Source: Thermomicrobium sp. 4228-Ro
GTDB taxonomy: Bacteria > Chloroflexota > Chloroflexia > Thermomicrobiales > Thermomicrobiaceae
DNA length: 64,000 nt
NCBI RefSeq assembly: GCF_026241205.1
Contig: NZ_JAPFQM010000006.1
Span: 434,001 to 498,000, forward strand
Direction of reading: 5' to 3'
Positions 50,880 through 58,999 of the stretch are shown here, one piece after another (within the stretch, counting starts at the first letter, position 1; the number at the start of each line of letters is the position of its first letter). The notes beneath the pieces were generated by a model. It did no database searches and was not told the DNA's origin. It worked only from the letters and a program-made list of their open reading frames with translations. The position numbers and the translations under genes were made by a program.

Positions 50880-51034
50880 CCGGCAGCACGCCCGGCGGTC
50901 GATCGCACACCATGGCTATGCAACAGCCGGCTGGTCGTGTCGGGGTCAGGCGTGCCCGATCCAGCCGGGCCGTCAGGCCCGGGAACGAACCACGTACCCG
51001 CCCCTGCGGCGCGGCCGGGCGACGCGCGCCGCGC
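50880..51034. repeat. Palindrome-rich repeat block, inverted copy of the one at 57065
   Basis: On the minus strand it reads TCGGGCACGCCTGACC, then AGCCGGC, then GTGTGCGATCGACCGC, in the same order as the plus-strand repeat at 57065-57190 and 58481-58606, though diverged. GGGCCGTCAGGCCC and CGGCGCGGC palindromes are included. It lies directly after the helicase stop (51037). Confidence 0.6.
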
Positions 51035-51036
51035 CG

Positions 51037-54000
51037 CTACCGAACAGTGTCGGACGAGCCGCTCGCACCGAACACCTCGGGATAGGCCGCGACCTGCTCG
51101 GCCAGCCGCTCGTCGTAGCGCAGCACGATCACCCGGTAGCCCCGCGCGATCAGGTTGCGGCGCGTCCGCTCGTCGAGCCGCTGCTGGTCAGGCCGGTCGT
51201 GGGGCGGCCCGTCGACGAAGACGAGGACGTTCGGGGCATAGAAGAAGTCGGAGCGGCAACGCGGTTCCTCGATCACCTTTTGCGCGTCGTCGGGCAGTCG
51301 CAGGCCGTGGTCGAAGAGGTATTCCAGCACCTCCCGTTCGAGCGACGACTCGCAACGCTGGGAGAGCCAGGCGAACTGCTCGTCGCGCGAGCGGTCTCCC
51401 ACCCGCGGCTCGACGCGGCTGGCAGCGAGCGCCTCGAGCACCGGTCGGACCGCGAAACGGTCGAGGTACCGCACCAGGCGCGCCGAGCTGTAGGTGAGCA
51501 AGCACTCCGAGCAGGCACCGTCACAGTCCGGCCGCTCGGTATCGGGCGCGAAGTGGCACAAGCGGAGCGCTTCCTGCGCGACTTGCGCCAGCGCCTCCGG
51601 TTCCTCGACCAGCCGGCGCAGCACGCCGAGCCCGCCCTCAGCTTCCTCGAGGAACAGGAGCGCGAGGTGCTCACCGCTTCCGACTTCCGTGACACTGATC
51701 TCGGTCTCCTCGAGCTGGAACACCTTCCCGAGCCCGCGGTGGAGCGCCACGCTGAGCGTCGTGCGACGGACCGGATCGTCGCGGACTTCCGGGTCGAGCA
51801 GCTGGACGAGCAGGAGGTTCCGTGTCTCCTGCACGGCGAGCGCGAGCCGGGCGAGTTCGCGCGCCTGTGTCGTGCGGGAGCGTCGTGCACGGCTTCGCTG
51901 CTCCTCGTTGCTCACCACCTCGCCGGTCGCGAGGTCGACGAGGAAATCGGGCGACTGGCTGGCTCGCCAGCCACGGTTCAGGGTGAGGAGCGTCGCAGCT
52001 GGTGCGTAGCGGAGTGCCAGGAGCGGCTGGCCTTCTGGCGTCCGCACGTCGGCAGCGAGCCAGCGGACACCGCTCTCGGCCGGCGCGAAGCGGAAAGCCA
52101 CCTGGCGGGCATAGCCACGCAGCTGGCGCTCTTCTTCGTTGCAGGTAATCCGCTCGCGCCGCTCGAGGTGCACGTTCGGCATCTCGAGGAACTTGACGAT
52201 CTCAGCGTTCGCTCCGGCCAGTTCCACCCCGCAGTTGGGGCAGCGGTCCGCGTGCTGCTCGGTCCAGGCGGCGCAGCGGCGGCAGAGCTTGCGCATCACC
52301 ACCCGTTGCTCGAGCGACCCGGCTCCGATCGGGATGAAGAACCGTGCGAACTGCCATTTCGCCCCTTCGTGGTAGACGATCGTGCCGGGAGCGAACTCGG
52401 TGACCGCGAGGTGGCGTGGACGGGCGATGAACTCGCCCTCGCGCCGCGGTACCCAGGCGCGGACCGGGAGCGACGGGAAGTTGTAGCCGGGCAGGAACTC
52501 CTCGGTCGCCAGGTATCGGTAGGGGTAGAAGTCGCTCTCTTCGCGCTCGACACCGAGCTGGAGGAGAAGGTTCCGTTGCCGCACCGCCTCGTTCTGCCGA
52601 CGGTTCGCTTCGTCCTGTGCGGTCCGGTCACGGGCGGTGCGGAGAAGCTTCTGTGCCGCATCGAGCTGCTCGGTCGCGGCCCGGAAGAGCTCGCGCCAGC
52701 GGTCGAACGCCCGGTCGAACCGCTCGGGCGCCGAGTCGATGAGCTGCTCGAGCCAGCGGTCGGAGAACCAGCCGGTCCGGGCCAGCTCCTGTCGGTCGAG
52801 CGGTGTGAGGACGCGTTCGAGACGCCGCCGCAGCTCCTGCCGCTTGGCGGGCGCCAGCTGGAGCTGCTCGCGGACCGTGTCCCGCAGCGGGTACTCGGGC
52901 TCGCGCTCGATGTCGAGCACCGACTCGACCGAATCGTGCAGGGCGATGCCGGTCTCGTAGAGCCACTCGGCGAGGATGTGGGTGCGGAGCAACGTCTCGT
53001 TCGCCAGGTCCAGGCGGGGGGCGCGGACAGCGCCGGCGACCATCTCCTCGCGGTGGCGGAAGAAGTACTGGTCGTGCCCGTGGAGCGCACCGCAGAAGGT
53101 GAGGATGAGCCCTGGCTGGCCCTGCCGACCGGCCCGGCCGCTCCGCTGGGCGTAGTTGGCGGGCGTCGGCGGGACGTTGCGCAGGTGAACCAGGTCGAGG
53201 TCGGCGATATCGATTCCCAGCTCCATCGTCGGCGAGCAGACGAGGTAGGGGAGTCGGCGGCCGAGCGAGGGGTCGCGCTGGTCCTCCTCCGTCCAACGGA
53301 AGCGCCGCTCGCGGCGGATCCGTTCGCCGGGTGCGACCACCTGGGCCGTGTGCTCGCGTGCTTCCAGGGCGGCGAGTTCGCGCGCCGCTTCCTGGTAGAA
53401 GCGCTGGAAGAAGGCGTTGGCCCGGCGCTCGTCCTCGCTCAACTGCGCCCGCTCGCGCACCAGGTCGACGACCGGCGTACCGTCGCCGCGGCACCAGAGG
53501 AGCGCCGTGTGCCGGAGGCGCACGGCGAGCGAGCCGTCGCTGCGCTCCTCCCGCGTGACGAGTCCGTAGGCGGCCAACCGCTCGAGCAGTGACGGGACCA
53601 CGACCGCGTAGGTCTCGCCGTCCAGTCCGAGCGCTCGGGTCAGGAAGCGCCCGATGGCAGTGCGTTGCGCGAGGCTGCGGGGGTCCTCGTCGCCCTCGCT
53701 CGGTGCTGGCCAGACGAACGCTGGAGCGCGGCGGAGGCTGCCCGCGCTGGGATCGATGCCCCAGAACTCGTCGAGATGCGCTTCGGCTCGCTGGCGCAAG
53801 CGGCGCTGGCGCTCCTCGTCGACCAGGAACGGTGCATCGACCGCCAGCTCCCGGCGGAAGTGGTCGAGCACGGCACGCAGGAGCCACTCGCGGCGGGCCG
53901 GGTCGAGCGCTGAGAAGACGGGAACGTCACGCCAGGAATCCTCGTCGGCGGCGAGTTCGGGCAGTCCCAGGTAGTCGATGCGGAGCAGGCCGACGTCCTC

Positions 54001-56121
54001 CAGGTTGGGCAGCGCGACGCGCCAGCCGCGCTTGAGGTCCTCGTAGAGCCGGTACTCGGTCAGGTCGCGGAAACAGTCCCGCACCTCGCGCGCGATCGGC
54101 GAAGCCTCGCTGAGCTGGCGCTCGCGCGCGTAGTCGGCGAGGGTGAGCCCCATGTGGCGGACCACCGCATCGGCGACCGTGTCGAAGGCGAGGGGCGAGC
54201 GTTCGCGGAGCGCGCTGTAGAGTGCCGAGCGCAGCACCGCTACGTGGACGAAATCGTTGAAATGCCCGGCCTGGAGCGAGGCGTCCTGGCGGCTATCGGT
54301 GAAGGTCAGCAGCTTGTCGCGACCGCCCAGCGCGCGGGCGTGGCGCAGGAGCGAGACTGCCAGCACCGTCGTCGCCGAGCTGCGCCCCTCGCTGGCCAGG
54401 TAGGTCAGCCGCTGGTACTCGCTCTCGCGTGCTTCGTACCAGGTGCCACATGAGAGGCACAGCCAGAACCGTTCGGTCTGCAGCCAGGCGGGCAGCGCGC
54501 CCTCGGCCTCACCTCCCGCGAGCTGCCCGTTGGGGAAGACCCACACGGCCCGCGGCACGCGGTTCCGCCAGGTGGAGCGCAGCCGGCCGCGTGCATCGCG
54601 CCAGTCGTCGGGAAGACGCTCCTCCGACCAGTCCGGAACGGCTTCCGCGAGCATGAGGTATCCCGGGAGGGCCTCGGCATCGTCGAGCGGGAGACCGGGA
54701 GGGTAGGGCTCCAGCCGATCCTCCCGGACGAGGACGCGGTAGTACTCCTGCCCGCAGGCGCGACAGAAGGCGAGCGGCAGGCGTAGCTGCTCGCCGCTGG
54801 CCCGCAGTTCGGTCGCGAAGCGGCGCTCGGCGGCGGGCTCGAGCGTGGCGTAGAGCGCGTGGCTCTGCGAGATGAACTGGTGGAGCTTGAAGGCGAAGAG
54901 CGGCTGACCGTCGGCGCGACGGACGCTGCTCGCCGTCTCGAGGAGCTCCTGCAGGCGGACCTCGCAGCGGTCGTGCGGTTGACCGGTGAGGTCGGCGAGC
55001 TCGCGGGCGACGGTGCTCAGCGGGCGGGGCGTGCGGCGGCGCAGCGAGCCGTCCGGCTGCGGCTCGACCCCGAGCGCGCGCTCCAGCCAGCGGGCCAGCG
55101 GGTGGGCGCGGAGCGCCTCGGCGTCGGTCGGGAGCGCTCCGGCGAGGGCTGCCGCCAGCTCGGCGGGGGTGGGGAGGTCGCCCTGCGTCACAGGCTCCAG
55201 CGTCTCTTCGATCACGTCATCGGGCGCGATCGGGTGGCCGAAGAAGCGGGAGGCGAAATCGGCCACGACCTGGCGCCGTTCGGCTGCGGTCGCGTCGCGG
55301 TGGGCGACCAGCGTCGCACTGGTGCCGACATGGACGACCTGGGGGCGCTCCAAGCGGGCGCGCAGGCGGCGGACGAGGAGCGCGACATCGGCGCCCTGGC
55401 GGCCGCGGTAGGTGTGGAGCTCGTCGAAGACGAGGAAGAAGGGGAGGCGGGCGTCCGGTCGTGGGGCGACGAGCGGTGCGTCCTCGGGCCGGTCGAGCAG
55501 GAGTTCGGCCATCACGTAGTTGGTGAGGAGGAGGTGCGGTGGGTCGCGACGGATCGCCTCGCGCTCTTCGTTCGGTGTCTCGCCGGTGTAACGCGCGAAG
55601 CGGAGGGGGAAGGGTCGGCCGGTCCGTTCCTGGTAGCGGCGCGCGAGTTCGGTGAGGGCGTGGAACTGCGAGTTGACGAGCGCGTTCATCGGGTAGACGA
55701 CGAGGGCGAAGGGCCCAGGCTCGTCAGGGCAGCGGGCGGCGAGGTCGACGATCGGGACGAAGTAGCAGAAGCTCTTCCCGGAACCGGTGCCGGAGGTGAC
55801 CACCACGCTGCGGGCTCGCTGGACGGCGCGGATCGCCTGCACCTGGTGGGTGTAGAGGCGGATCGGCTGGCCGTCGGGTCGCCGGAAGACCTGGGCGGTC
55901 GTCGGGTGGAGCACGCCCTCGGCAGCGAGGTCGTCGACGGTCGCGTCGCGGCGGTAGGCGGGGGAGAGCTGGACGAGCGGTTCCGGCCAGAGGTGCTGCT
56001 CGTCGAGGAGGAGGCGGTGGATCTCGGCCTGGATACGCGGGTCGCGGGCGATGACGAAGGCGCGGATGAAGTCCTGGTAGTCCTGGAGGACGCTGCGGTG
56101 CAGCGCGAAGACGGACGACAT
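51037..56121 (-). CDS. Large DEAD/DEAH helicase with DUF1998 and Vsr-like C-terminus
   Basis: 1694 residues from ATG 56121 (AGGGGAGG upstream). SF2 helicase: Walker A TSGTGSGKSFCY near 110, DELH box (LVFDELHTYRG) near 233, TSATL, and motif VI YAQRSGRAGRQGQ near 994. A CxxC-CxxC zinc site (CRRCAAW ... CPNCG) is near 1287, the DUF1998 cysteine cluster (CDGACSECLLTY) near 1534, and a Vsr/PD-(D/E)XK-like tail near 1625-1680 (FFYAPNVLVFVDGPPH). The combination resembles DruE of Druantia, DrmA/DrmB of DISARM and MrfA repair helicases. No partner subunits are adjacent; a methylase lies 8 kb away. Confidence 0.87.
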   Translation of the reverse strand: MSSVFALHRSVLQDYQDFIRAFVIARDPRIQAEIHRLLLDEQHLWPEPLVQLSPAYRRDATVDDLAAEGVLHPTTAQVFRRPDGQPIRLYTHQVQAIRAVQRARSVVVTSGTGSGKSFCYFVPIVDLAARCPDEPGPFALVVYPMNALVNSQFHALTELARRYQERTGRPFPLRFARYTGETPNEEREAIRRDPPHLLLTNYVMAELLLDRPEDAPLVAPRPDARLPFFLVFDELHTYRGRQGADVALLVRRLRARLERPQVVHVGTSATLVAHRDATAAERRQVVADFASRFFGHPIAPDDVIEETLEPVTQGDLPTPAELAAALAGALPTDAEALRAHPLARWLERALGVEPQPDGSLRRRTPRPLSTVARELADLTGQPHDRCEVRLQELLETASSVRRADGQPLFAFKLHQFISQSHALYATLEPAAERRFATELRASGEQLRLPLAFCRACGQEYYRVLVREDRLEPYPPGLPLDDAEALPGYLMLAEAVPDWSEERLPDDWRDARGRLRSTWRNRVPRAVWVFPNGQLAGGEAEGALPAWLQTERFWLCLSCGTWYEARESEYQRLTYLASEGRSSATTVLAVSLLRHARALGGRDKLLTFTDSRQDASLQAGHFNDFVHVAVLRSALYSALRERSPLAFDTVADAVVRHMGLTLADYARERQLSEASPIAREVRDCFRDLTEYRLYEDLKRGWRVALPNLEDVGLLRIDYLGLPELAADEDSWRDVPVFSALDPARREWLLRAVLDHFRRELAVDAPFLVDEERQRRLRQRAEAHLDEFWGIDPSAGSLRRAPAFVWPAPSEGDEDPRSLAQRTAIGRFLTRALGLDGETYAVVVPSLLERLAAYGLVTREERSDGSLAVRLRHTALLWCRGDGTPVVDLVRERAQLSEDERRANAFFQRFYQEAARELAALEAREHTAQVVAPGERIRRERRFRWTEEDQRDPSLGRRLPYLVCSPTMELGIDIADLDLVHLRNVPPTPANYAQRSGRAGRQGQPGLILTFCGALHGHDQYFFRHREEMVAGAVRAPRLDLANETLLRTHILAEWLYETGIALHDSVESVLDIEREPEYPLRDTVREQLQLAPAKRQELRRRLERVLTPLDRQELARTGWFSDRWLEQLIDSAPERFDRAFDRWRELFRAATEQLDAAQKLLRTARDRTAQDEANRRQNEAVRQRNLLLQLGVEREESDFYPYRYLATEEFLPGYNFPSLPVRAWVPRREGEFIARPRHLAVTEFAPGTIVYHEGAKWQFARFFIPIGAGSLEQRVVMRKLCRRCAAWTEQHADRCPNCGVELAGANAEIVKFLEMPNVHLERRERITCNEEERQLRGYARQVAFRFAPAESGVRWLAADVRTPEGQPLLALRYAPAATLLTLNRGWRASQSPDFLVDLATGEVVSNEEQRSRARRSRTTQARELARLALAVQETRNLLLVQLLDPEVRDDPVRRTTLSVALHRGLGKVFQLEETEISVTEVGSGEHLALLFLEEAEGGLGVLRRLVEEPEALAQVAQEALRLCHFAPDTERPDCDGACSECLLTYSSARLVRYLDRFAVRPVLEALAASRVEPRVGDRSRDEQFAWLSQRCESSLEREVLEYLFDHGLRLPDDAQKVIEEPRCRSDFFYAPNVLVFVDGPPHDRPDQQRLDERTRRNLIARGYRVIVLRYDERLAEQVAAYPEVFGASGSSDTVR

Positions 56122-56174
56122 CGGTTGCCTCCCCTCCGCTGCGTTCCCGTTCCATCGCGAGGATCGTGGAGCGA

Positions 56175-56193
56175 CGGGAACACTGGTCTTCCC
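56175..56193. promoter_or_regulatory. 19-bp near-palindrome, candidate operator (copy 2)
   Basis: Exact copy of CGGGAACACTGGTCTTCCC found at 8489-8507, here 54 bp upstream of the helicase start codon (56121, minus). Flanking bases differ beyond one or two positions, so the identity is not part of a longer duplication. Confidence 0.45.
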
Positions 56194-56426
56194 ACCGGTG
56201 CGGGACGCGCTCGTCGAGCGAGTATACCGGCTGCACTCGGCGGGCACGCAAGAGACGATCCGGGCGAGGTGCGGGCGGCGCTGATCCGTGCGCCGTACGC
56301 TCAGCTCACTCGAAGCGTCGCGGCAGGTGCGAACCTGCCTCGTGACGCGGTGTGTCACAGGAGCAGGATCACGGGCCTGTCACCGGCCCTTCCAGGGCCG
56401 TACGGGTCAGCAACGCCTGACCCGTC

Positions 56427-57191
56427 GGGTCGGGCACGCCCGACCCCTACACGGAACGAGGGTGGTCGATCCGGCACCGGTGGGCGATGGGCAGGCCACC
56501 GTCCCTCACCGGTCACGTCGTGTGGGGGCGCGGCGTGCCTCGCCCGACCGCGCCACCAGGCGGCAATCGGGTTGTGGTTCCTCGGGCCCGACGGGCCGGC
56601 TGGTTCGGGCACGCCTCGCCCCGACAAAGGCGGCGGTCAGTGCGGACTGCTGGGTGATGCCTGGGCGACCCTCGCTGGTCGATCGGTCCGTCGTCGTTGA
56701 CGGGGCGACGCGTGCGTCGCCCGTCCGCGCCGCAAGGCGCGGGAAAGCGGTCGGTTCCCGGCTCAGATGGGCCTGACGGGTCAGGCACGCCTGACCCTTA
56801 CCGGAACGGCGGTGGGCGACGTGACCGCCGTTGGGCGATCGGGACCGACCGTCGCCGAGAGATCACGCCGTCGTTGCTGGAGGGGCGAGGCGTGCCTCGC
56901 CCAGCCGCGCCGCGAGGCGCGGAAATCGGTCGGCCAGGCTCCAGCACCCGGGACGACACCCCTCGCCCCCGACTCGCTGGCGCTCGCTACCCCTTCTCTC
57001 CCTTCTCGCATACCGCGTCGGAGAGAGGGTCGGGGGCTGCGCGGGCTCCGCACGCGAGACCCGTCGGGCCGGGCACGCCCGACCCCGACCGGGGCGGCGG
57101 TGGACCGAGGGTCGACAGCCGGCGGCGTGCGATCGACCGCAGCACCGCGCCGTCCGCCACAGTCCCGTAGGGGTGGGGCGTACTTCGCCCC
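56427..57191. repeat. Array of palindromic repeat elements, block 1
   Basis: About eight cores of 16-22 bp of two related types: GGGTCGGGCACGCCCGACCC (for example 56427-56446, 56777-56796, 57063-57082) and GGGGCGAGGCGTGCCTCGCC (56524, 56702, 56882, 57169). Several are followed by CCGCGCCGCAAGGCGCGG-like second hairpins. Non-coding by eye. The elements lie between the helicase promoter region and the DUF433/DUF5615 pair and resemble REP/MITE-type dispersed palindromes. Confidence 0.7.
57065..57190 (+). repeat. 126-bp direct repeat, copy 1
   Basis: Begins CGGGCCGGGCACGCCCGACC and ends GGGGCGTACTTCGCCC. It matches 58481-58606 at 124 of 126 positions by my reading (two substitutions near 57126 and 57133). 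Both copies carry a palindrome core at each end. Confidence 0.8.
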
Positions 57192-57426
57192 CGGACGGTC
57201 CGCTTCCGGCTGGTCATCGCCTGCCGCTGTACCGGACCCATGTTGTCGCTTGATAACGTACGTACGCGACGTGCTAGGATTCGGTCGGCACAGCTGCACG
57301 AGCTACCGTCCGTCCAGAAAGGAGTGGCGATGGCACCCGATTTCCGCGGCTGGGAGCCGCGCCTTCCGCTCCTCGTGTGCGTTATCATCGTCGTGCTGGA
57401 CAGCCGGGTTGACGAGGAGTCGGGCG

Positions 57427-57675
57427 ATGACCGAAGCAGGCGAAAGCCGGTGGCACGAGCGGATCACGATCGACGAAGCCGTCCTCGCGGGAAAGCCGGT
57501 CATCCGCGGCACCCGGATCGCGGTCGAGCAGGTGCTCGACCTGCTGGCAGCGGGCTGGACGATCGAGCAGCTCCTCGACGAGTTTCCTGTCCTCACCGAA
57601 GCCGATATCCGAGCCTGCTTGTCCTATGCTGCCGAAGTCCTGCGCAGCGAGCGGGGCTACCCGGTACCTCGATGA
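57427..57675 (+). CDS. DUF433 antitoxin-like protein
   Basis: 82 residues from ATG 57427. DUF433 signature: ERITIDEAVLAGKPVIRGTRIAVEQVLDLLAAG then WTIEQLLDEFPVLTEADIRACLSYAAE. These small helix-turn-helix proteins pair with DUF5615 PIN-like proteins as presumed toxin-antitoxin modules. The stop overlaps the next start (ATGA). A possible promoter (TTGATA and TAGGAT, 19-bp spacer) lies near 57249-57279. Palindromic repeat blocks surround the pair. Confidence 0.9.
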   Translation: MTEAGESRWHERITIDEAVLAGKPVIRGTRIAVEQVLDLLAAGWTIEQLLDEFPVLTEADIRACLSYAAEVLRSERGYPVPR

Positions 57676-58019
57676 AACTGCTCGTCGACGAGAACATTCC
57701 CCGGTCGGTCATCCAGATACTGGTCGACGCTGGCCACGACGTGCGCGCCGTCGGCACCGTCGCCCGGGGTGCGACCGATGCCGAGGTCGTGGGGCTTGCC
57801 GTTCGCGAGGGCCGGGTCATCGTCACCGCCGATAAAAACTTCGCGGAACTCGCTGTACGTCTCCCCGGTTGCCCCTCGATCGTGCTCGCACGCTTGACTA
57901 GCGTAGCGAGTCCTCAGCACGTCGCCGAGTGCATACGGAAAGCGCTCGCCTGTGTGGATCGCGAGAGCGGCGTGCTCGTCGTGGTCGAACCGGGTCGCAT
58001 TCGGGTGCGGCGCTGGTAA
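57672..58019 (+). CDS. DUF5615 PIN-like toxin candidate
   Basis: 115 residues from ATG 57672. PIN-fold pattern: KLLVDENIPRSVIQILVDAGHDV with the first acidic residues, ATDAEVVGLAVREGRVIVTADKNFAEL with the Asp pair, and a closing CPSIVLARL strand. It probably is an RNase whose activity the DUF433 partner controls; the direction of toxicity is assumed from the family. It overlaps the DUF433 gene by 4 bp. Confidence 0.9.
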   Translation: MKLLVDENIPRSVIQILVDAGHDVRAVGTVARGATDAEVVGLAVREGRVIVTADKNFAELAVRLPGCPSIVLARLTSVASPQHVAECIRKALACVDRESGVLVVVEPGRIRVRRW

Positions 58020-58201
58020 CGGATGGAGCCTGCGACAAAGGGACGTGCTCGAGGTGGGAGGGGGCTGCAGTCGGTTCTGGCCGCCGGCGTGTGCACGGTT
58101 GCACGGGAGTCGCGCTCAGGGTTACCTGGCAGGGTGCGGCACGCGGTCGTGCTCCCTCCCACGCGGGAGACGCTGGGTCCGTATTCCGGTTCCCGGCCCG
58201 T

Positions 58202-58640
58202 CGGGTCGGGCGTGCCCGACCCCTACCGCAGTCGACCGTGGCCGGTGGGTCGGGGGTCGGCGAGAGGCAGACGACCGTTGACGAGCTGTGGCAGCGACCG
58301 GCCGAGACTCGACGAGGGACACCCCGGTCATCTCTTCTGGTGCTGTCGCACACCTCTCGCCCCCGCCCCGCTCGGGCTCGGCACCCCCTCCACGTCCTCC
58401 TCGTAGGGGCGAGGCGTGCCTCGCCCAGCCGGTACACCTCTCACACCTGCCGCTGGAGCGGGGTTCGGTTCCCGGCCCTTCGGGCCGGGCACGCCCGACC
58501 CCGACCGGGGCGGCGGTGGACCGAGGGTCGACAGCCGGCGGTGTGCGACCGACCGCAGCACCGCGCCGTCCGCCACAGTCCCGTAGGGGTGGGGCGTACT
58601 TCGCCCGCGTTTCCGTTCGAGGGCGACGCGGGCGTCGCTC
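58202..58640. repeat. Array of palindromic repeat elements, block 2
   Basis: Cores at 58202 (TCGGGTCGGGCGTGCCCGAC), 58406, 58481, 58585 and 58619, of the same two types as block 1. It includes copy 2 of the 126-bp direct repeat. Between the DUF5615 gene and the degenerate copy of the pair. Confidence 0.7.
58481..58606 (+). repeat. 126-bp direct repeat, copy 2
   Basis: Near-identical to 57065-57190; see that entry. The two copies bracket the intact DUF433/DUF5615 pair, as would be expected after a duplication or recombination between the repeats. Confidence 0.8.
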
Positions 58641-58659
58641 GGCCGCGCCGGGCTTAGAA

Positions 58660-58883
58660 CGACGGCGTGGAAGGTACGTACATCGTGCCCGGCCGTTACG
58701 AGCGTCTGGATGATGAAGCGCGGGAACGTCTCGTTAGCCAGCAGGTTCAGCGGGATGCCGCATCCACGCGCTCGCTGCGCAGAACTTCGGCGACGGAGAC
58801 CGGACAGGCTCGGCTGTCCGCTTGAGTGAGTCCGGAAACGTGTGGAACAGCTGCTCCATCGACCAGCCTGCCGTCAGCAACGA
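58660..58883 (-). pseudogene. Degenerate DUF433/DUF5615 pair
   Basis: On the minus strand, 58883 downward reads LLTAGWSMEQLFHTFPDSLKR (split here as LLTAGWSMEQ and LFHTFPDSLKR), matching LLAAGWTIEQLLDEFPVLT of the intact DUF433 protein. GAAGTTCTGCGCAGCGAGCG then matches its EVLRSERG end. Next, CTGGCTAACGAGACGTTCCC and TTCATCATCCAGACGCTCGT match the start of DUF5615 (LVDENIPRSVIQILV). Frames are broken throughout and the 5' and 3' ends are missing. Confidence 0.7.
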
Positions 58884-58999
58884 GTCTTTTCGCGCGGGCG
58901 GAGCACGCTCACGGAGGGAAAAACGCTCAAGGAACAGGAGGACCGGTCGAGAGCAAAGCTACGGATACGGACCCTCCGGAAGGTGCGAGCAGCAGCGCG
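58884..58999. other. Short stretch between degenerate pair and MBL gene
   Basis: No gene seen. It is less repeat-rich than the preceding block; the stop of the MBL gene is at 59000. Confidence 0.4.

Noticed and set aside
50389-53592. 1067-codon plus-strand frame opposite the DUF1998 helicase
   Set aside because: Repetitive Glu/Arg/Leu shadow; helicase motifs are on the minus strand, and the 50432 membrane protein uses another frame.
57330-58019. Longer in-frame start for the DUF5615 protein at ATG 57330
   Set aside because: The extension is an out-of-frame reading of DUF433 DNA; the ATGA overlap at 57672 is the usual arrangement.
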